This document shows positions 27,054 to 37,200 of a stretch of 64,000 bases of DNA, one piece after another. Source of the stretch: Alphaproteobacteria bacterium (GTDB lineage Bacteria; Pseudomonadota; Alphaproteobacteria; Micavibrionales; Micavibrionaceae). Positions within the stretch are counted from its first letter, which is position 1, and every line of letters starts with the position of its first letter. Both the position numbers and the translations under genes were made by a program. The notes under the pieces are model-generated. The model was not told the DNA's origin and made no database searches. It worked only from the letters and a program-made list of their open reading frames with translations. Where the stretch lies: positions 372,001 through 436,000 of the forward strand of contig NZDE01000012.1 in the NCBI GenBank assembly GCA_002690045.1, in the 5' to 3' direction.

Positions 27054-27632
27054 TTATTCGCCTTTAACAGCTTCGATATTTATTTCTATACCGACATCTT
27101 CACCAATCATCGGCAAGCCATAATTCATCCCAAAATCGGAACGCTTTATTGTCCCACTTGCTGTAAAACCAACGGTTTCTTTCTGTGAAAATGGATTTTT
27201 TCCGGCTTTGTTGAATGTCACATCCAACGTTACAGGTTTTGTAATGCCGAGCAGTGTAAAGTCACCTGTGACCTTACCTGTATTTTCGCTTAACACTTCA
27301 ACATCTGTACTCTTGAATGTTATTTCAGGAAACTCCGCGGCGTTAAAGAAATCTGCATTATGTAGATGCGCGTTAAACTTCTCATCATCGCCATCAATAT
27401 GGGCAGCTTTCAAAACCACATAAACGGCGCTATGTTCAGGCTTTTCTGCATCAAAAATGATTTGGCCTTCTGGCTTTAATGCTTCTAAAACCATAGTTGA
27501 AAAACCTAAATGCGAAACATTCAGCATAATATTTGTGTGTGAAGCATCAATATTATACGTCGCAGCCTGCGCCTTAAATGATGGCACGCCCAGCGCCGCA
27601 AACAGTGTTATTAGATATAAATATTTTCTCAT
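27054..27632 (-). CDS. YceI family periplasmic protein
   Basis: A 192-residue secreted protein with a signal peptide (hydrophobic 4-18, cleavage after AQA near 23). The mature part is a lipocalin-like beta barrel of the YceI family, with YNIDASHTNI, HFN-type strand motifs (EKFNAHLHNADFFNAAEFPEI region) and GDFTLLGITKPVTL. YceI-like proteins bind isoprenoid-type lipids and can be induced by base stress. The LysR gene lies divergently 130 bp away and may control it, judging only from position. A terminator follows. Confidence 0.88.
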   Translation of the reverse strand: MRKYLYLITLFAALGVPSFKAQAATYNIDASHTNIMLNVSHLGFSTMVLEALKPEGQIIFDAEKPEHSAVYVVLKAAHIDGDDEKFNAHLHNADFFNAAEFPEITFKSTDVEVLSENTGKVTGDFTLLGITKPVTLDVTFNKAGKNPFSQKETVGFTASGTIKRSDFGMNYGLPMIGEDVGIEINIEAVKGE

Positions 27633-27762
27633 TTTTAAAATCCGTTTTTATAAAGTTATGTGATGATATAATTTATTCTAACACCACACATATAGATTGA
27701 TAATATATATATTTGTTAATTTACTGTTTCCATTTTAGAAACAATAATCTAAGTTACATGCT

Positions 27763-28665
27763 ATGGATCATTTATCACGCATAAGCATTTTTATTGAGGT
27801 TGCCCGCAACGAAAGTTTCGCAGGCGCAGCGCGGGCACTTGGTATAACAAGCTCTGCCGTATCCAAACAAATACAAAACCTTGAACATGAATTAAAGGTC
27901 AAGCTACTTAACCGCACCACACGCAAAGTATCGTTAACTGAAGAAGGCGCATTATTTTTTGAACGCGCAAGCCGCGCCCTTGAAGATTTGCACGAAGCTA
28001 CGGAAGCCTTAAATGAGTTAAAAAGCAAGCCACACGGCACATTGAAAATTAGTGCGCCGCGCGCCTTTTCAAACATGTATTTAAAACAACCAATTGCCGA
28101 TTTTGCCGTTAAATATCCCGAAGTGACCATTGATGTGTCTTTCGATGACCGCATCATTAATTATGGCGATGAAAATTTTGATGTGTTAATTCGCATTGGC
28201 GCATTGGAAGATTCAAGCATGATCGCCCGCAAAATAGCTGATGTCCCAATATGTGCCTTTGCCAGCCCAGAATATTTAGCGCGTCGCGGTACGCCACTAA
28301 CCCCTCAAAATTTGGCGCGGCATAATGTTCTGGCCTATACACGAAATAAAGGCGCGCATGAATGGCGCTATATTGCGCCAGATGGGCAAGAAGCCGTGCA
28401 AAGCCTGAACAGCACTTTTAAGGCAGATGCCGCCGAGATGATGGTTGAAGCCGCCTGCCGCGGCATTGGCATAACTATATGCCCAGCATTCTTCGTGCGT
28501 GATGAAATAGCAAATGGCGCATTAGTGCAAATTCTTGATGAATATGTAACATCACCGCCACGCAGCCTGTATGCGATTTTCCCGCCGAACAGATATTTAT
28601 CAACGCGGGTACGCTTGTTTATTGACCATATAGACGCACATTGTTCAGCGCATTTAAAGCATTAA
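27763..28665 (+). CDS. LysR family transcriptional regulator
   Basis: A 300-residue LysR regulator. It has an N-terminal winged helix (residues 1-60) with SFAGAARALGITSSAVSKQIQNLE, the usual LysR pattern, then a periplasmic-binding-protein-like effector domain starting near 90. The effector domain has GTLKISAPRAFSN and a VEAACRGIGI segment, typical of the CrgA/YhjC branch. The divergent yceI-like gene, 130 bp away, is the obvious candidate target. The ligand is unknown. Its last codons overlap the convergent small gene by 4 bp. Confidence 0.9.
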   Translation: MDHLSRISIFIEVARNESFAGAARALGITSSAVSKQIQNLEHELKVKLLNRTTRKVSLTEEGALFFERASRALEDLHEATEALNELKSKPHGTLKISAPRAFSNMYLKQPIADFAVKYPEVTIDVSFDDRIINYGDENFDVLIRIGALEDSSMIARKIADVPICAFASPEYLARRGTPLTPQNLARHNVLAYTRNKGAHEWRYIAPDGQEAVQSLNSTFKADAAEMMVEAACRGIGITICPAFFVRDEIANGALVQILDEYVTSPPRSLYAIFPPNRYLSTRVRLFIDHIDAHCSAHLKH

Positions 28666-28838
28666 GCTTTTTTGGCAAAAAACCATATCACCAAAAATGG
28701 CCATAATATAAAGAATGTGAGCATAATAATAACGCGCTCACCCATGTTTACAGCCCCATGCTCTTTATCCGATATACAAAAAGCCAGAGACAAGCCGAGA
28801 ACTGCGCTGAAAAATATATAGATATAGAAAAGTAACAT
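28662..28838 (-). CDS. Small two-TM membrane protein
   Basis: 58 residues with two hydrophobic segments (about 1-17 and 37-55), Lys-Lys at the C-terminus and little else. The ATG at 28838 is chosen over an in-frame codon at 28853 because GGAGGGAG lies directly in front of it. Its 3' end overlaps the convergent LysR gene by 4 bp. It has no recognised family; the strong binding site and hydrophobic pattern support expression. Confidence 0.5.
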   Translation of the reverse strand: MLLFYIYIFFSAVLGLSLAFCISDKEHGAVNMGERVIIMLTFFILWPFLVIWFFAKKA

Positions 28839-28940
28839 TACTCCCTCCCCCAAGAAGACCTACACTTAAGTATATCACAGTATGAGATATATTGAAACCA
28901 CTCAAATGGGTGAGTAAAAATGTATGATAAAATAGACTAC

Positions 28941-29969
28941 TTAAAAATGCGCTTTTAAATCTTCAGCTATTTTGCGCCCAAAAACAGACGTGAAATGCGA
29001 TGGTTCAATAAAGTAATAGCCACCATCTCGCGGCTTTGTAATGTCGCCTATTGTGTAGTTTTGCCAAAGCGGCATGAAGAGCGCATCCGCCTGCGTATAT
29101 TTATGTGATATAATGCTTGTTTCAGCCTTTATTTTCTCTTCTATCACATGCAAGTTTTTTTCTGCCATAACCACATTTAAGCTTTCATGGAACGGTGTCC
29201 AGATAAGCAAGACCTGCGCGCCGCTATTCACCGCGCGCGCAGTTAGGTCGTTCAAATAGGGTAGCGCCCTACTAAAGTGGTTATATTGTGCGGCCTCATC
29301 CTGAACGATGCCACGCACACCCCACCCCTTAACACGATAATCCGCAAGTTTACTCAGCTGCGCATTTTTAAGCTGCGTTTCGGTCAAACGCTCGGGAAAA
29401 TCTTTATAACTCCCCTGATCCGTATAGCGCTCTTCACCTTTGCGAAGGATGCGCGCGATATTGCGTATATCGACGAAATAGGATGGATGTGCCTGCATAT
29501 CCGCGAAAAGGCCATGTGCTATGTATTTCCCACGATGTTTGTTTAAGTCAAAATTACGCCCTTCAGCGTTGCCGCGCCTTAAGTCATAGATATTTAGGTC
29601 GAGCATCACCACAACGTTCTTGGGCGGGGCAAAATGCATGCACTGTGTTAAAAACTCAACCACCGCCAATAAGTCTTTAGCATTCGCCCCAGGGATAGCG
29701 AAATTGAACCAATCATCCCCCATATATTCAGCCGGCAAGCCTTTATAAGGCCGTGAATTACCAATAATAACATTAGGCTGCGGATGGCGCAGATAAAGGG
29801 CAAGCTTCATATCCACTATGTCCTGCGCGTTTTCGCCCATATCAGGAATATCTTCACTTGCAGCAGGCGCATAGGCCAGCTTATGAAGCGGATCAAACAC
29901 TGCGGTAAGACCGCCGATGCAAGCGCCCCAGAACATAAAAAATGATATGAATATAATTAAATGCCGCAT
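28941..29969 (-). CDS. SGNH-hydrolase-like partner of an MBOAT acyltransferase
   Basis: A 342-residue protein with an N-terminal membrane anchor (residues 4-25) and an extracytoplasmic domain. NVIIGNSRPYKGL near 67 provides a G-x-S nucleophile-like motif. The C-terminal YFIEPSHFTSVFGR holds a Pro-Ser-His-Phe triad-like end, as in AlgJ/AlgX and DltD-type partners. It would work with the MBOAT protein just upstream (5-bp gap) to move an acyl group, probably acetyl, onto a surface polysaccharide. The acceptor is unknown. The catalytic Asp/His assignment is by pattern only. Confidence 0.7.
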   Translation of the reverse strand: MRHLIIFISFFMFWGACIGGLTAVFDPLHKLAYAPAASEDIPDMGENAQDIVDMKLALYLRHPQPNVIIGNSRPYKGLPAEYMGDDWFNFAIPGANAKDLLAVVEFLTQCMHFAPPKNVVVMLDLNIYDLRRGNAEGRNFDLNKHRGKYIAHGLFADMQAHPSYFVDIRNIARILRKGEERYTDQGSYKDFPERLTETQLKNAQLSKLADYRVKGWGVRGIVQDEAAQYNHFSRALPYLNDLTARAVNSGAQVLLIWTPFHESLNVVMAEKNLHVIEEKIKAETSIISHKYTQADALFMPLWQNYTIGDITKPRDGGYYFIEPSHFTSVFGRKIAEDLKAHF

Positions 29970-29974
29970 AATAT

Positions 29975-31504
29975 TTAAAAATCAAAATAAAGGAATTCAG
30001 ATGGCGCGCCGATTTGACCAAGCGCCACAACAAGAAGCAGCGCCATAAACGCCAGAAGCAATGTTCTGCGCCCTTTCGGTAACGCCGCCAGATTATTCAC
30101 CAGTAAACTGTCTTGATCCGTTTTCACGGCAAGCATACTATATATATTCGGACAGAGCCATGCGATACCTGCCGCCGCGCCAAGCCATAGCACGCCATAC
30201 ACACTTGGGAAAGCGCCAATGCCTGTGCCTTCAAAACGAATAAGATCCGCCATAAAGGGCAAGATGCTTTCTAAACGGTAGTCGAGCACTGCGCCATTTT
30301 GTCCTATTAAAGCGCGGCAGATGTTAAACGCTGCATCAGCGCTTTCCGCGCGAAAGAACACCCACGCAAAACTAACCGCCGTGAAGGTCAACGCCCATGC
30401 CGCTAACTTATAAATTGGATGTGTAATCCTTGCGCCTTTAAGCACGCGATGCCATGCATGGTTAATAATTAAATATACGCCATGCAGCCCACCCCAAATA
30501 ACGAATGTCCACCCTGCGCCATGCCAGATGCCGCCAATCAACATTGTCATGAGTAAGTTATTATAGCGGCGTAATTTGCCCTTACGGTTACCACCAAGCG
30601 GGATGTAGAGATAGTCCCGCAAGAAACGCGACAGCGTTATATGCCAACGCCGCCAGAAATCAATAATATTGCCCGCGCGGTAAGGAGAGAGAAAGTTAAG
30701 CGGTAGCATAATGCCGAATAAAGCGGCAAGGCCAAGCGCCATATCCGAATAGCCAGAGAAATCAAAATAAATTTGGAAACTATAGGCCAGCACCCCGCCC
30801 CATGATTCAAACAAGGTTAAGGGCACATCCCCGTTCGCTGCGTCAAATACGGGCGTTGCATAACGCGCAAGATTATCCGCCAAGACCACTTTTTTAAACA
30901 GCCCGCATGAAAAAAGCACGAGCCCCAGCGCCAAATGGTCAGGGTTAATACCCAATGTGCGCTGCGCCCTGAATTGCGGCATCATTTCCTTGTGGTGAAC
31001 AATCGGCCCAGCAACAAGCTGCGGAAAAAAGGTGACAAATAGCACATAATCTAAAAAACCATGCTCTTTAGTCTCGCCACGATAAGCATCAACCTGATAG
31101 GCAATTTGCTGAAAAGTGAAAAATGATATAGCCAGCGGTAAGATAATTTCTGGCACAGGCAGTGCGCTGGCGCTTAGCGCGTTTATATTTTCCGTGATAA
31201 AGCCTGCATATTTGTAATAGCCAAGCAGACCCAAATTAAACAGCCCCGCCCCCGCCATTAACGGGCGACTTTGCTTCCCCTGATCATGCAGCAGGTTCTG
31301 TGCATGACCAAAGGCGTAATTAACGGCAATCGAGCCCAGTATCAAAATCAAATAAGGCGGATTCCAATAGCCATAGAAAACGAGCGAACATAAAATTAGC
31401 CAACAAACCGAGATTTGAAATAAACGCCGCCCCCGCAGCAGGGCAAATACCCCCCAACATATCGGCAGAAAAGCACATAAAAAAATGAACGAATTAAAAA
31501 GCAT
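29975..31504 (-). CDS. MBOAT family O-acyltransferase (AlgI/DltB-like)
   Basis: About 509 residues with around 10-12 membrane segments. The MBOAT signature is visible: WRRWHITLSRFLRDYLYIPLGGNRKG (near 297), and the catalytic His region GGIWHGAGWTFVIWG (near 332). These proteins pass acyl groups across the inner membrane to be placed on alginate, cellulose or similar glycans. The start is put at the ATG at 31504, as in most AlgI homologues, although the frame stays open to 31543 and no good binding site is seen. It lies upstream of the SGNH partner with only 5 bp between them. Confidence 0.87.
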   Translation of the reverse strand: MLFNSFIFLCAFLPICWGVFALLRGRRLFQISVCWLILCSLVFYGYWNPPYLILILGSIAVNYAFGHAQNLLHDQGKQSRPLMAGAGLFNLGLLGYYKYAGFITENINALSASALPVPEIILPLAISFFTFQQIAYQVDAYRGETKEHGFLDYVLFVTFFPQLVAGPIVHHKEMMPQFRAQRTLGINPDHLALGLVLFSCGLFKKVVLADNLARYATPVFDAANGDVPLTLFESWGGVLAYSFQIYFDFSGYSDMALGLAALFGIMLPLNFLSPYRAGNIIDFWRRWHITLSRFLRDYLYIPLGGNRKGKLRRYNNLLMTMLIGGIWHGAGWTFVIWGGLHGVYLIINHAWHRVLKGARITHPIYKLAAWALTFTAVSFAWVFFRAESADAAFNICRALIGQNGAVLDYRLESILPFMADLIRFEGTGIGAFPSVYGVLWLGAAAGIAWLCPNIYSMLAVKTDQDSLLVNNLAALPKGRRTLLLAFMALLLVVALGQIGAPSEFLYFDF

Positions 31505-31652
31505 GAAATCGGCAAAATAATTAAAGCCAATGCAGAAGCGCATCGGTACCCCAGTGTAGCACCGATACGCATAAAATCAATATATTAGACAATCACACTG
31601 AATTCAGTAATGGGCATAGCAGCAGTTTAGACATTCGTTATAAGTTTTAAAC

Positions 31653-32657
31653 TTATTCCGCAATTTCGAGTGCTTGATCCAATTCGGCTGTGAAGCGTTT
31701 AAAGTCTTCGATATGCGGCAAATGACCCAGATCATCCAGCTCATACAAACGTGCTGACGGGATGCGTTCAGCCGCCGCCTTGCCTAGATTTTGATATTGA
31801 CCAAGCATATAATCAACGCCTTGCTTCTTCCATCCTCGCCCAGGCCCCGTACGGTCACGCGTACCGATAATTAACCGCGTTGGAACGCTGATATGTGCAT
31901 ATTCATTAATAACTGGCTGCGTAAAAATCATGTCATAAGTCAGCGCATTAACCCATGCCACTTGATCTTGGTCAGGGCCTTGCACCTGCCCAATCATGAA
32001 ATAGGTCAACTTGTCAAAGCGATCATTCCATTGCCCGTCATAATAATTTTTTTGCTGATAAGCTTTGATGCCTTCAGGCGTTTTCTTACGCTCAAGCGCA
32101 TAAAAGAAGTCCGTATCTTTATACTCAACATAGCGTAAATAATCCTCCAAGCCGATTGGGTTAACCAAAACCAGCTTTTCCGTCGCCTCAGGATAAAGAA
32201 GCGCATAACGCGAAGCGAGCATACCGCCCATTGAATGCCCTAATATTATAGCCTTTTTAGCCCCCAAACTTTCTAACAGATGATGTGTTTGTTTGGCCAT
32301 AGATGCAAAACTATATTGATAATGAACTGGCTTTGAGGATTTACCAAAACCAATTTGATCTGGCACAACAACATTATAGCCCTTAGCATTCAAATATTGC
32401 GCGGTTTCTGCCCAATAATCAGCATTGAAGTTTTTACCATGAAGTAAGGCTATAAAAGGCTTATTCGCCTCACCTTCCATAAATATGTAAGCCATCTCAA
32501 GGTCTTGCTTCTGTGAAGACACAGGGAATATACGTATATCTTGTTCATAATCATAACTATACTGCGTCAAATGCGCATCATATGAAGGTTGAGCATAGCT
32601 TGCCGTTGCTGGCAATGATAATAATACAGCCAAGCATAGAGCTTTTATTTTATGCAT
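31653..32657 (-). CDS. Secreted alpha/beta hydrolase
   Basis: About 334 residues. A signal peptide (MHKIKALCLAVLLSLPATASYA) is followed by an alpha/beta hydrolase fold. Nucleophile elbow GHSMGG near 140, oxyanion loop LLHGKNFNADYW near 75, and the catalytic His in LDDLGHLPHIEDF near the end are all in place, with an Asp in GTRDRTGP. Probably an esterase or epoxide-hydrolase-like enzyme in the periplasm; the substrate is unknown. The ATG at 32657 overlaps the last 8 bp of the upstream oxidoreductase gene, so the two are translationally coupled. Confidence 0.8.
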   Translation of the reverse strand: MHKIKALCLAVLLSLPATASYAQPSYDAHLTQYSYDYEQDIRIFPVSSQKQDLEMAYIFMEGEANKPFIALLHGKNFNADYWAETAQYLNAKGYNVVVPDQIGFGKSSKPVHYQYSFASMAKQTHHLLESLGAKKAIILGHSMGGMLASRYALLYPEATEKLVLVNPIGLEDYLRYVEYKDTDFFYALERKKTPEGIKAYQQKNYYDGQWNDRFDKLTYFMIGQVQGPDQDQVAWVNALTYDMIFTQPVINEYAHISVPTRLIIGTRDRTGPGRGWKKQGVDYMLGQYQNLGKAAAERIPSARLYELDDLGHLPHIEDFKRFTAELDQALEIAE

Positions 32658-33732
32658 GTTTAATGTCACTTTCTTCTGAATCTAAAAACGGGTAATCCGT
32701 ATAACCTATCGCGCCGCTATCACCATAAAACGTGTTCGCATCAGGTACGTTTAATGTGGCATCCGTTTTAAAACGTTCAACCAAATCAGGGTTTGCTATA
32801 TAAAGCTTGCCAAAAGCCACAGCATCGGCTGTTCCGTTTTCTAATATCGTCTCTGCACTATCTTTGGTAAAACCCTCATTAGCAATATAGAGACCGCCAA
32901 ATGCTGATTTCAGGGCAGGTGATATGCTATCGCCTGCATGATGTTCGCGCGTACAAATAAACGCAATATTACGTTTACCAAGCTCACGCGCAACATAGCT
33001 GAATGTTTCTAGGCGCATTGAATCCCCCATGTCATGCGCATCCATACGCGGCGCAAGATGCATGCCCACACGGCCTTTATCCCAAACGCTTAGCACTGCA
33101 TCAACAACATCAAGCATCAAGCGCGCACGGTTTTCAATAGCACCACCATAATCATCATCGCGCTTATTCGTGCTATCCTGCAAAAATTGGTCAAGTAAAT
33201 ATCCATTCGCACCATGAATTTCAACACCATCAAAACCCGCTTTTTTAGCATTCTCCGCCCCTTGACGAAACATGTCTATAATAGCAGGAATTTCATCACG
33301 CTCTAATGCGCGCGGCGTTTCAAAATCTTTCATAGGTCGAACCAAGCTTACATGTCCCGCAGGCTTTACTGCACTTGGCGCAACAGGCAACGCTCCGTTC
33401 AAATATATAGGATCAGATATGCGCCCAACATGCCATAACTGTAAGAAGATACGTCCGCCCTTATCGTGAACAGCTTTGGTAACTTTCTTCCATCCTTCAA
33501 TTTGTGCATCGCTATAGATACCCGGCGTATTCGGATACCCCGCCCCCATGGGGTCAACAATAGTCGCTTCTGATATAATCAAACCTGCAGATGCGCGCTG
33601 CGCATAATATTCAGCCATCAATTCATTTGGCACGCGTCCTTCACTTGCACGGCAACGGGTCAGCGGCGCCATAATGATACGGTTTGGTAATTTTAAATCC
33701 CCTAGGGTCAAGGGTGAAAATAATGTTGCCAT
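32650..33732 (-). CDS. nemA: Old Yellow Enzyme family NADH:flavin oxidoreductase
   Basis: A 360-residue FMN-dependent TIM-barrel enzyme of the NemA/OYE type, which reduces alkene bonds of enones and some nitro compounds. Features: a family-typical start ATLFSPLTLGDLKLPNRI, APLTRCRA, the QLWHVGRIS segment, HGANGYLLDQFLQ (substrate His/Asn pair), YGGAIENRARL, and a C-terminal GTADAVAFGKLYIANPDL. Its end overlaps the start of the alpha/beta hydrolase gene, suggesting a joint role in breakdown or detoxification of a small compound. No regulator is directly adjacent. Confidence 0.9.
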   Translation of the reverse strand: MATLFSPLTLGDLKLPNRIIMAPLTRCRASEGRVPNELMAEYYAQRASAGLIISEATIVDPMGAGYPNTPGIYSDAQIEGWKKVTKAVHDKGGRIFLQLWHVGRISDPIYLNGALPVAPSAVKPAGHVSLVRPMKDFETPRALERDEIPAIIDMFRQGAENAKKAGFDGVEIHGANGYLLDQFLQDSTNKRDDDYGGAIENRARLMLDVVDAVLSVWDKGRVGMHLAPRMDAHDMGDSMRLETFSYVARELGKRNIAFICTREHHAGDSISPALKSAFGGLYIANEGFTKDSAETILENGTADAVAFGKLYIANPDLVERFKTDATLNVPDANTFYGDSGAIGYTDYPFLDSEESDIKHA

Positions 33733-34035
33733 AATATTATCCTATTCCATCTAGCATCAACTGCTTTTTTCGAATTATAGAGTATAGGTCATATTTCACC
33801 TTCGCCAATAGGATCCCCCTTGAAAACAATCAAAATGTTCTTTCAATTATAATGAAAGAAAAGAAAACGCCACATATGCGCCGATTATCATACGATTGAA
33901 TCACTTGGCGCTGCCCCCCTCCATCAAACATGGACCAATTAAGTCTTTGTTCATCAATATATGCGAAAATGTTAATACATATACTTTAATATATTGTTTT
34001 TAAACATTTTTTATTAATACCGAGAGACATTGATT
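33733..34035. other. 303-bp divergent gap between OYE gene and chemoreceptor
   Basis: The gap carries no convincing reading frame. It contains a run of C (near 33916) and an AT-rich stretch (33955-34015) close to the chemoreceptor start that may hold its promoter. I see no clear operator, repeat or RNA element. Confidence 0.4.
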
Positions 34036-35826
34036 ATGCCTAATATTTTTAGACTGAGCAATATTTCCGTTGGCAAAAAACTGAATATCCTTATTGGCTG
34101 TTCGATTGCCGCGATGATAATTATTGCGGCTTTATTACTCATCCAAAACAAAAACACAATGTTTGCTGATCGTACAGCAAAAACACAATCCATTGTAGAG
34201 CTTGCCCATAGTAGCATTAACCGTTATGTGCAAGATGCTAAGTCAGGAAAACTGACTATAGACGAAGCACAGAACCTTGCCAAAACAGCCATTAATATTA
34301 TGCGCTATGATGGAGATAATTATTTCTGGATTAATGACATGCATCCGCGCATGGTCATGCACCCGATGAAACCTGCGTTAATCGGCAAGGACTTAAGCGA
34401 AACCAAAGACCCTGAGGGCAAAAAGCTGTTCGTTGAAATGGTCGATATTGCCAAAAAATCCGGCGAAGGTGTGGTCGATTATCAATGGGCGAAACCCGGT
34501 GAAGACGCAGATAAAACTTTCCCGAAAATATCCTATGTTAAGCTTGTCCCTGAATGGGGGTGGATTGTTGGGTCTGGTATTTATGTTGATGACGTGAATA
34601 AGGCCTTTTTAGAAGATGCCATTCAAGCATCGGTGGTGATTATCAGTTTTATTGCCGTGTTGTTATTTGGCAGCATTGCCGTTTCGCGTAATATTAAATT
34701 GCCGCTGACCCGCATAGCCGAAAATATGGGAATTTTGGCACAAGGCCAAACCATTAAGGTGAAAGACAAGGAGCGCAGCGATGAAATTGGCAGCATGGCC
34801 AAAGCGCTAGAAAATTTGAATATCAAATTGAGCGAAGCGCGCGCTATGGAAGAAAAAAAAAAAGAGTTGAAAAAACAAGCCGATATTGAAAAGCGCCAAG
34901 CGACGCTTGCCCTTGCCAAACGTTTTGATGACCAAGTCGGCGGCATGATTGGCACATTGGCATCCGCGTCTACGGAACTTCAGGCCACGGCACAAACTAT
35001 GCGTAATGTGGCTGATGATACGGCAAGTTCATCCAAAGCGGTTGCGTCATCATCTGACCAAGCCAATTCAAACGTGAATAGTGTAGCATCCGCCATTGAA
35101 GAATTAAGCGCCAGTAGCGCCGAAATTGCATCACAGATTAACAACACGCGTGCACGGTCAAATGATACGGCCGAGCGTGCCCGACATGCCAACCAAACGG
35201 TTCAAAATTTGGATGTGCTCGCCACACAGATTGGTGAAATCATCTGGTCCATTCGCGATATTGCAGAGCAGACAAACCTTCTGGCGCTGAACGCGACTAT
35301 TGAAGCTGCGCGCGCGGGTGAGGCCGGAAAAGGGTTTGCTGTTGTTGCTGATGAAGTTAAAAAACTTGCCACAGAAACAGGCAAGAAAACCAGTGAAATT
35401 GAAGAACAAATTTCACAAATTCAAGGCGCAACAAAATTATCGGTTGAAGCCATGCAGCATATTATCAACAATATATCTGAAATTGATGACGCTATCACTA
35501 CCGTAGCGGCCGCCGCAGAAGAACAAAATGCCGCAAATATGGAGATATCACGCAGCGTTTCTGACGCATCACAAAGTGTGAACCACGTGGCAGAAACCAT
35601 CATTAATGTGGAAACTGGCGCCCGCGAAACAGGCCATTCTGCTGATGGCGTGTTAGATGCTGCAAGTGATCTTGCGTCACTTTCAGACCGCCTTAAAATT
35701 TCAGTTGAAGAATTTCTACACAGCATTCAACACGACAACGCAGAAAGCGAAACGGTTACGGCAGCTGAAACCACCGCAGGTCATCACCCAGAAGATGACG
35801 ACCAAGCATTAATCGCGGCAGAATAA
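34036..35826 (+). CDS. Methyl-accepting chemotaxis protein with Cache sensor
   Basis: About 596 residues. TM1 (about 15-38), a periplasmic single Cache-type domain ([41 protein letters not shown]), TM2 (about 197-215), a HAMP domain and a cytoplasmic signalling domain. The hairpin tip [31 protein letters not shown] is the canonical chemoreceptor core. The start at the ATG at 34036 is preferred over a TTG at 34030; GAGAG precedes it. The C-terminal tail ends in an acidic stretch. Cache domains of this type often sense small organic acids. No che cluster is nearby. Confidence 0.92.
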   Translation: MPNIFRLSNISVGKKLNILIGCSIAAMIIIAALLLIQNKNTMFADRTAKTQSIVELAHSSINRYVQDAKSGKLTIDEAQNLAKTAINIMRYDGDNYFWINDMHPRMVMHPMKPALIGKDLSETKDPEGKKLFVEMVDIAKKSGEGVVDYQWAKPGEDADKTFPKISYVKLVPEWGWIVGSGIYVDDVNKAFLEDAIQASVVIISFIAVLLFGSIAVSRNIKLPLTRIAENMGILAQGQTIKVKDKERSDEIGSMAKALENLNIKLSEARAMEEKKKELKKQADIEKRQATLALAKRFDDQVGGMIGTLASASTELQATAQTMRNVADDTASSSKAVASSSDQANSNVNSVASAIEELSASSAEIASQINNTRARSNDTAERARHANQTVQNLDVLATQIGEIIWSIRDIAEQTNLLALNATIEAARAGEAGKGFAVVADEVKKLATETGKKTSEIEEQISQIQGATKLSVEAMQHIINNISEIDDAITTVAAAAEEQNAANMEISRSVSDASQSVNHVAETIINVETGARETGHSADGVLDAASDLASLSDRLKISVEEFLHSIQHDNAESETVTAAETTAGHHPEDDDQALIAAE

Positions 35827-35831
35827 CGTTA

Positions 35832-37199
35832 TTAATATACACCTAATGCTTTATAGAGGCGGGTGAGTGCGACCGCCTCTGATGCTTTGGCGGTAATCAT
35901 CGCGGATTCGGCGTTGTTAACAGTGCGCTGTGAATCCAAGACATCAAGGAAAGCTATTTCACCTTCCTTATATAGATTTTGCGACAGGTCAAAGGCTTTG
36001 GACGCGCTGTCATAAGCTTGTTCTAAAGATTGATGCTGCCCATTAATGTGGATGTAATCGGTCAAGGCTGTTTCCACTTCGCTGACCGCAGATAATACGG
36101 TTTTTCGGTATTGTTCAAAGCTTTGCTTTTCACGCGCTTTTGCGGCATCGACGCGGCCTTCTATGCGGCCAAAGTCAAGCAATGACACTGCCGCGCCTAG
36201 GGCGATATTCCAAGGGTTAATAGCGCTCGCCAGCGCATTATCCGCCACGCCATAGAAACCGCGCAGGGTAAAGCTTGGGAAAATATCTGCCGCTGCGGCC
36301 TGCGTTAAATCTGTATTCGCAGCGAGGAGATAACTGGCCGCCTGTACATCAGGGCGGCGGGAAAGCACTTCGGCAGGCGCAATTAATACAGGCGCGATAT
36401 TGGTGGCAGGGATTTCCGCCGCTTCCGCCAAAACAGGTTCTAAGTCCTGCGGCAATGCGCCGACCAAAACAGTTAAAGCAAGACGCGCATTATCGGCCTG
36501 CCGTTCGAATTCTGGCAAGGAAGCACGGGTGGTGTTGACCAAGTTATTAGCGCGTTCAACATCCAGTTTTGGCGCAGCGCCAAGGCGGAACATATCCTCA
36601 ATCAAGGTCAGTGTTTTTTCCTGTGTCGCCAAGTTTTTCTGCGCAATGCGTAATTGATGTTGCGCGGCGCGATATTCAATATAATTACGGCTGATTTCCG
36701 CGATAAGGCTGAGCGTCACGTCGCGATATTGTTCTTCGGCGGCGCGCAGTTGATTATCTGATGCGCTGAAATTGTTACGGTTTTTACCAAACACATCCAA
36801 TTCAAACGATGCATCAAACCCCGCATCATAGAAATTATCAGGGTAGAGGTTATCATATAAACCCGTATCCTCTCGCCCGCCTGAACCCGAAGCGCTGATT
36901 TGCGGCAGTAAACTGCCACGCGCACTACGGCGAAGGCCGCGTGCTTCGGCAATACGTGCTTCAGCGATTAGGCGATCGGGGCTGCTGCTCATGGCTTGAG
37001 TCACAAGCTCATTAAGCGCAGGGTCTTCAAATTTCTGCCACCAGTCTTTAAGGCTGGATGCGCTAACCTGCTCAACTGGCGCGGCGGCATCACTGCGCCA
37101 GTTGGTCAGTTTATCGAAGGATAGATCATATTGCTCTGCCACTAATCCGCAGCCGGACAAGGTGAGCATAGTTGACACTAAAATCAGTTTTTTCATCAT
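35832..37199 (-). CDS. Outer membrane factor of RND efflux pump (NodT family)
   Basis: A 455-residue TolC-like outer membrane factor. It is a lipoprotein: LSGC at 14-17 gives a lipidated Cys17. Two OEP repeats follow: the first contains SSPDRLIAEARIAEARGLRRSARGSLLPQI, the second SRRPDVQAASYLLAANTDLTQAAAADIFPS. Long coiled coils lie between. It starts 1 bp after the permease stop codon and is the last gene of the operon. It would form the exit duct for the pump and perhaps for other TolC-dependent routes. Confidence 0.92.
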   Translation of the reverse strand: MMKKLILVSTMLTLSGCGLVAEQYDLSFDKLTNWRSDAAAPVEQVSASSLKDWWQKFEDPALNELVTQAMSSSPDRLIAEARIAEARGLRRSARGSLLPQISASGSGGREDTGLYDNLYPDNFYDAGFDASFELDVFGKNRNNFSASDNQLRAAEEQYRDVTLSLIAEISRNYIEYRAAQHQLRIAQKNLATQEKTLTLIEDMFRLGAAPKLDVERANNLVNTTRASLPEFERQADNARLALTVLVGALPQDLEPVLAEAAEIPATNIAPVLIAPAEVLSRRPDVQAASYLLAANTDLTQAAAADIFPSFTLRGFYGVADNALASAINPWNIALGAAVSLLDFGRIEGRVDAAKAREKQSFEQYRKTVLSAVSEVETALTDYIHINGQHQSLEQAYDSASKAFDLSQNLYKEGEIAFLDVLDSQRTVNNAESAMITAKASEAVALTRLYKALGVY

Positions 37200-37200
37200 A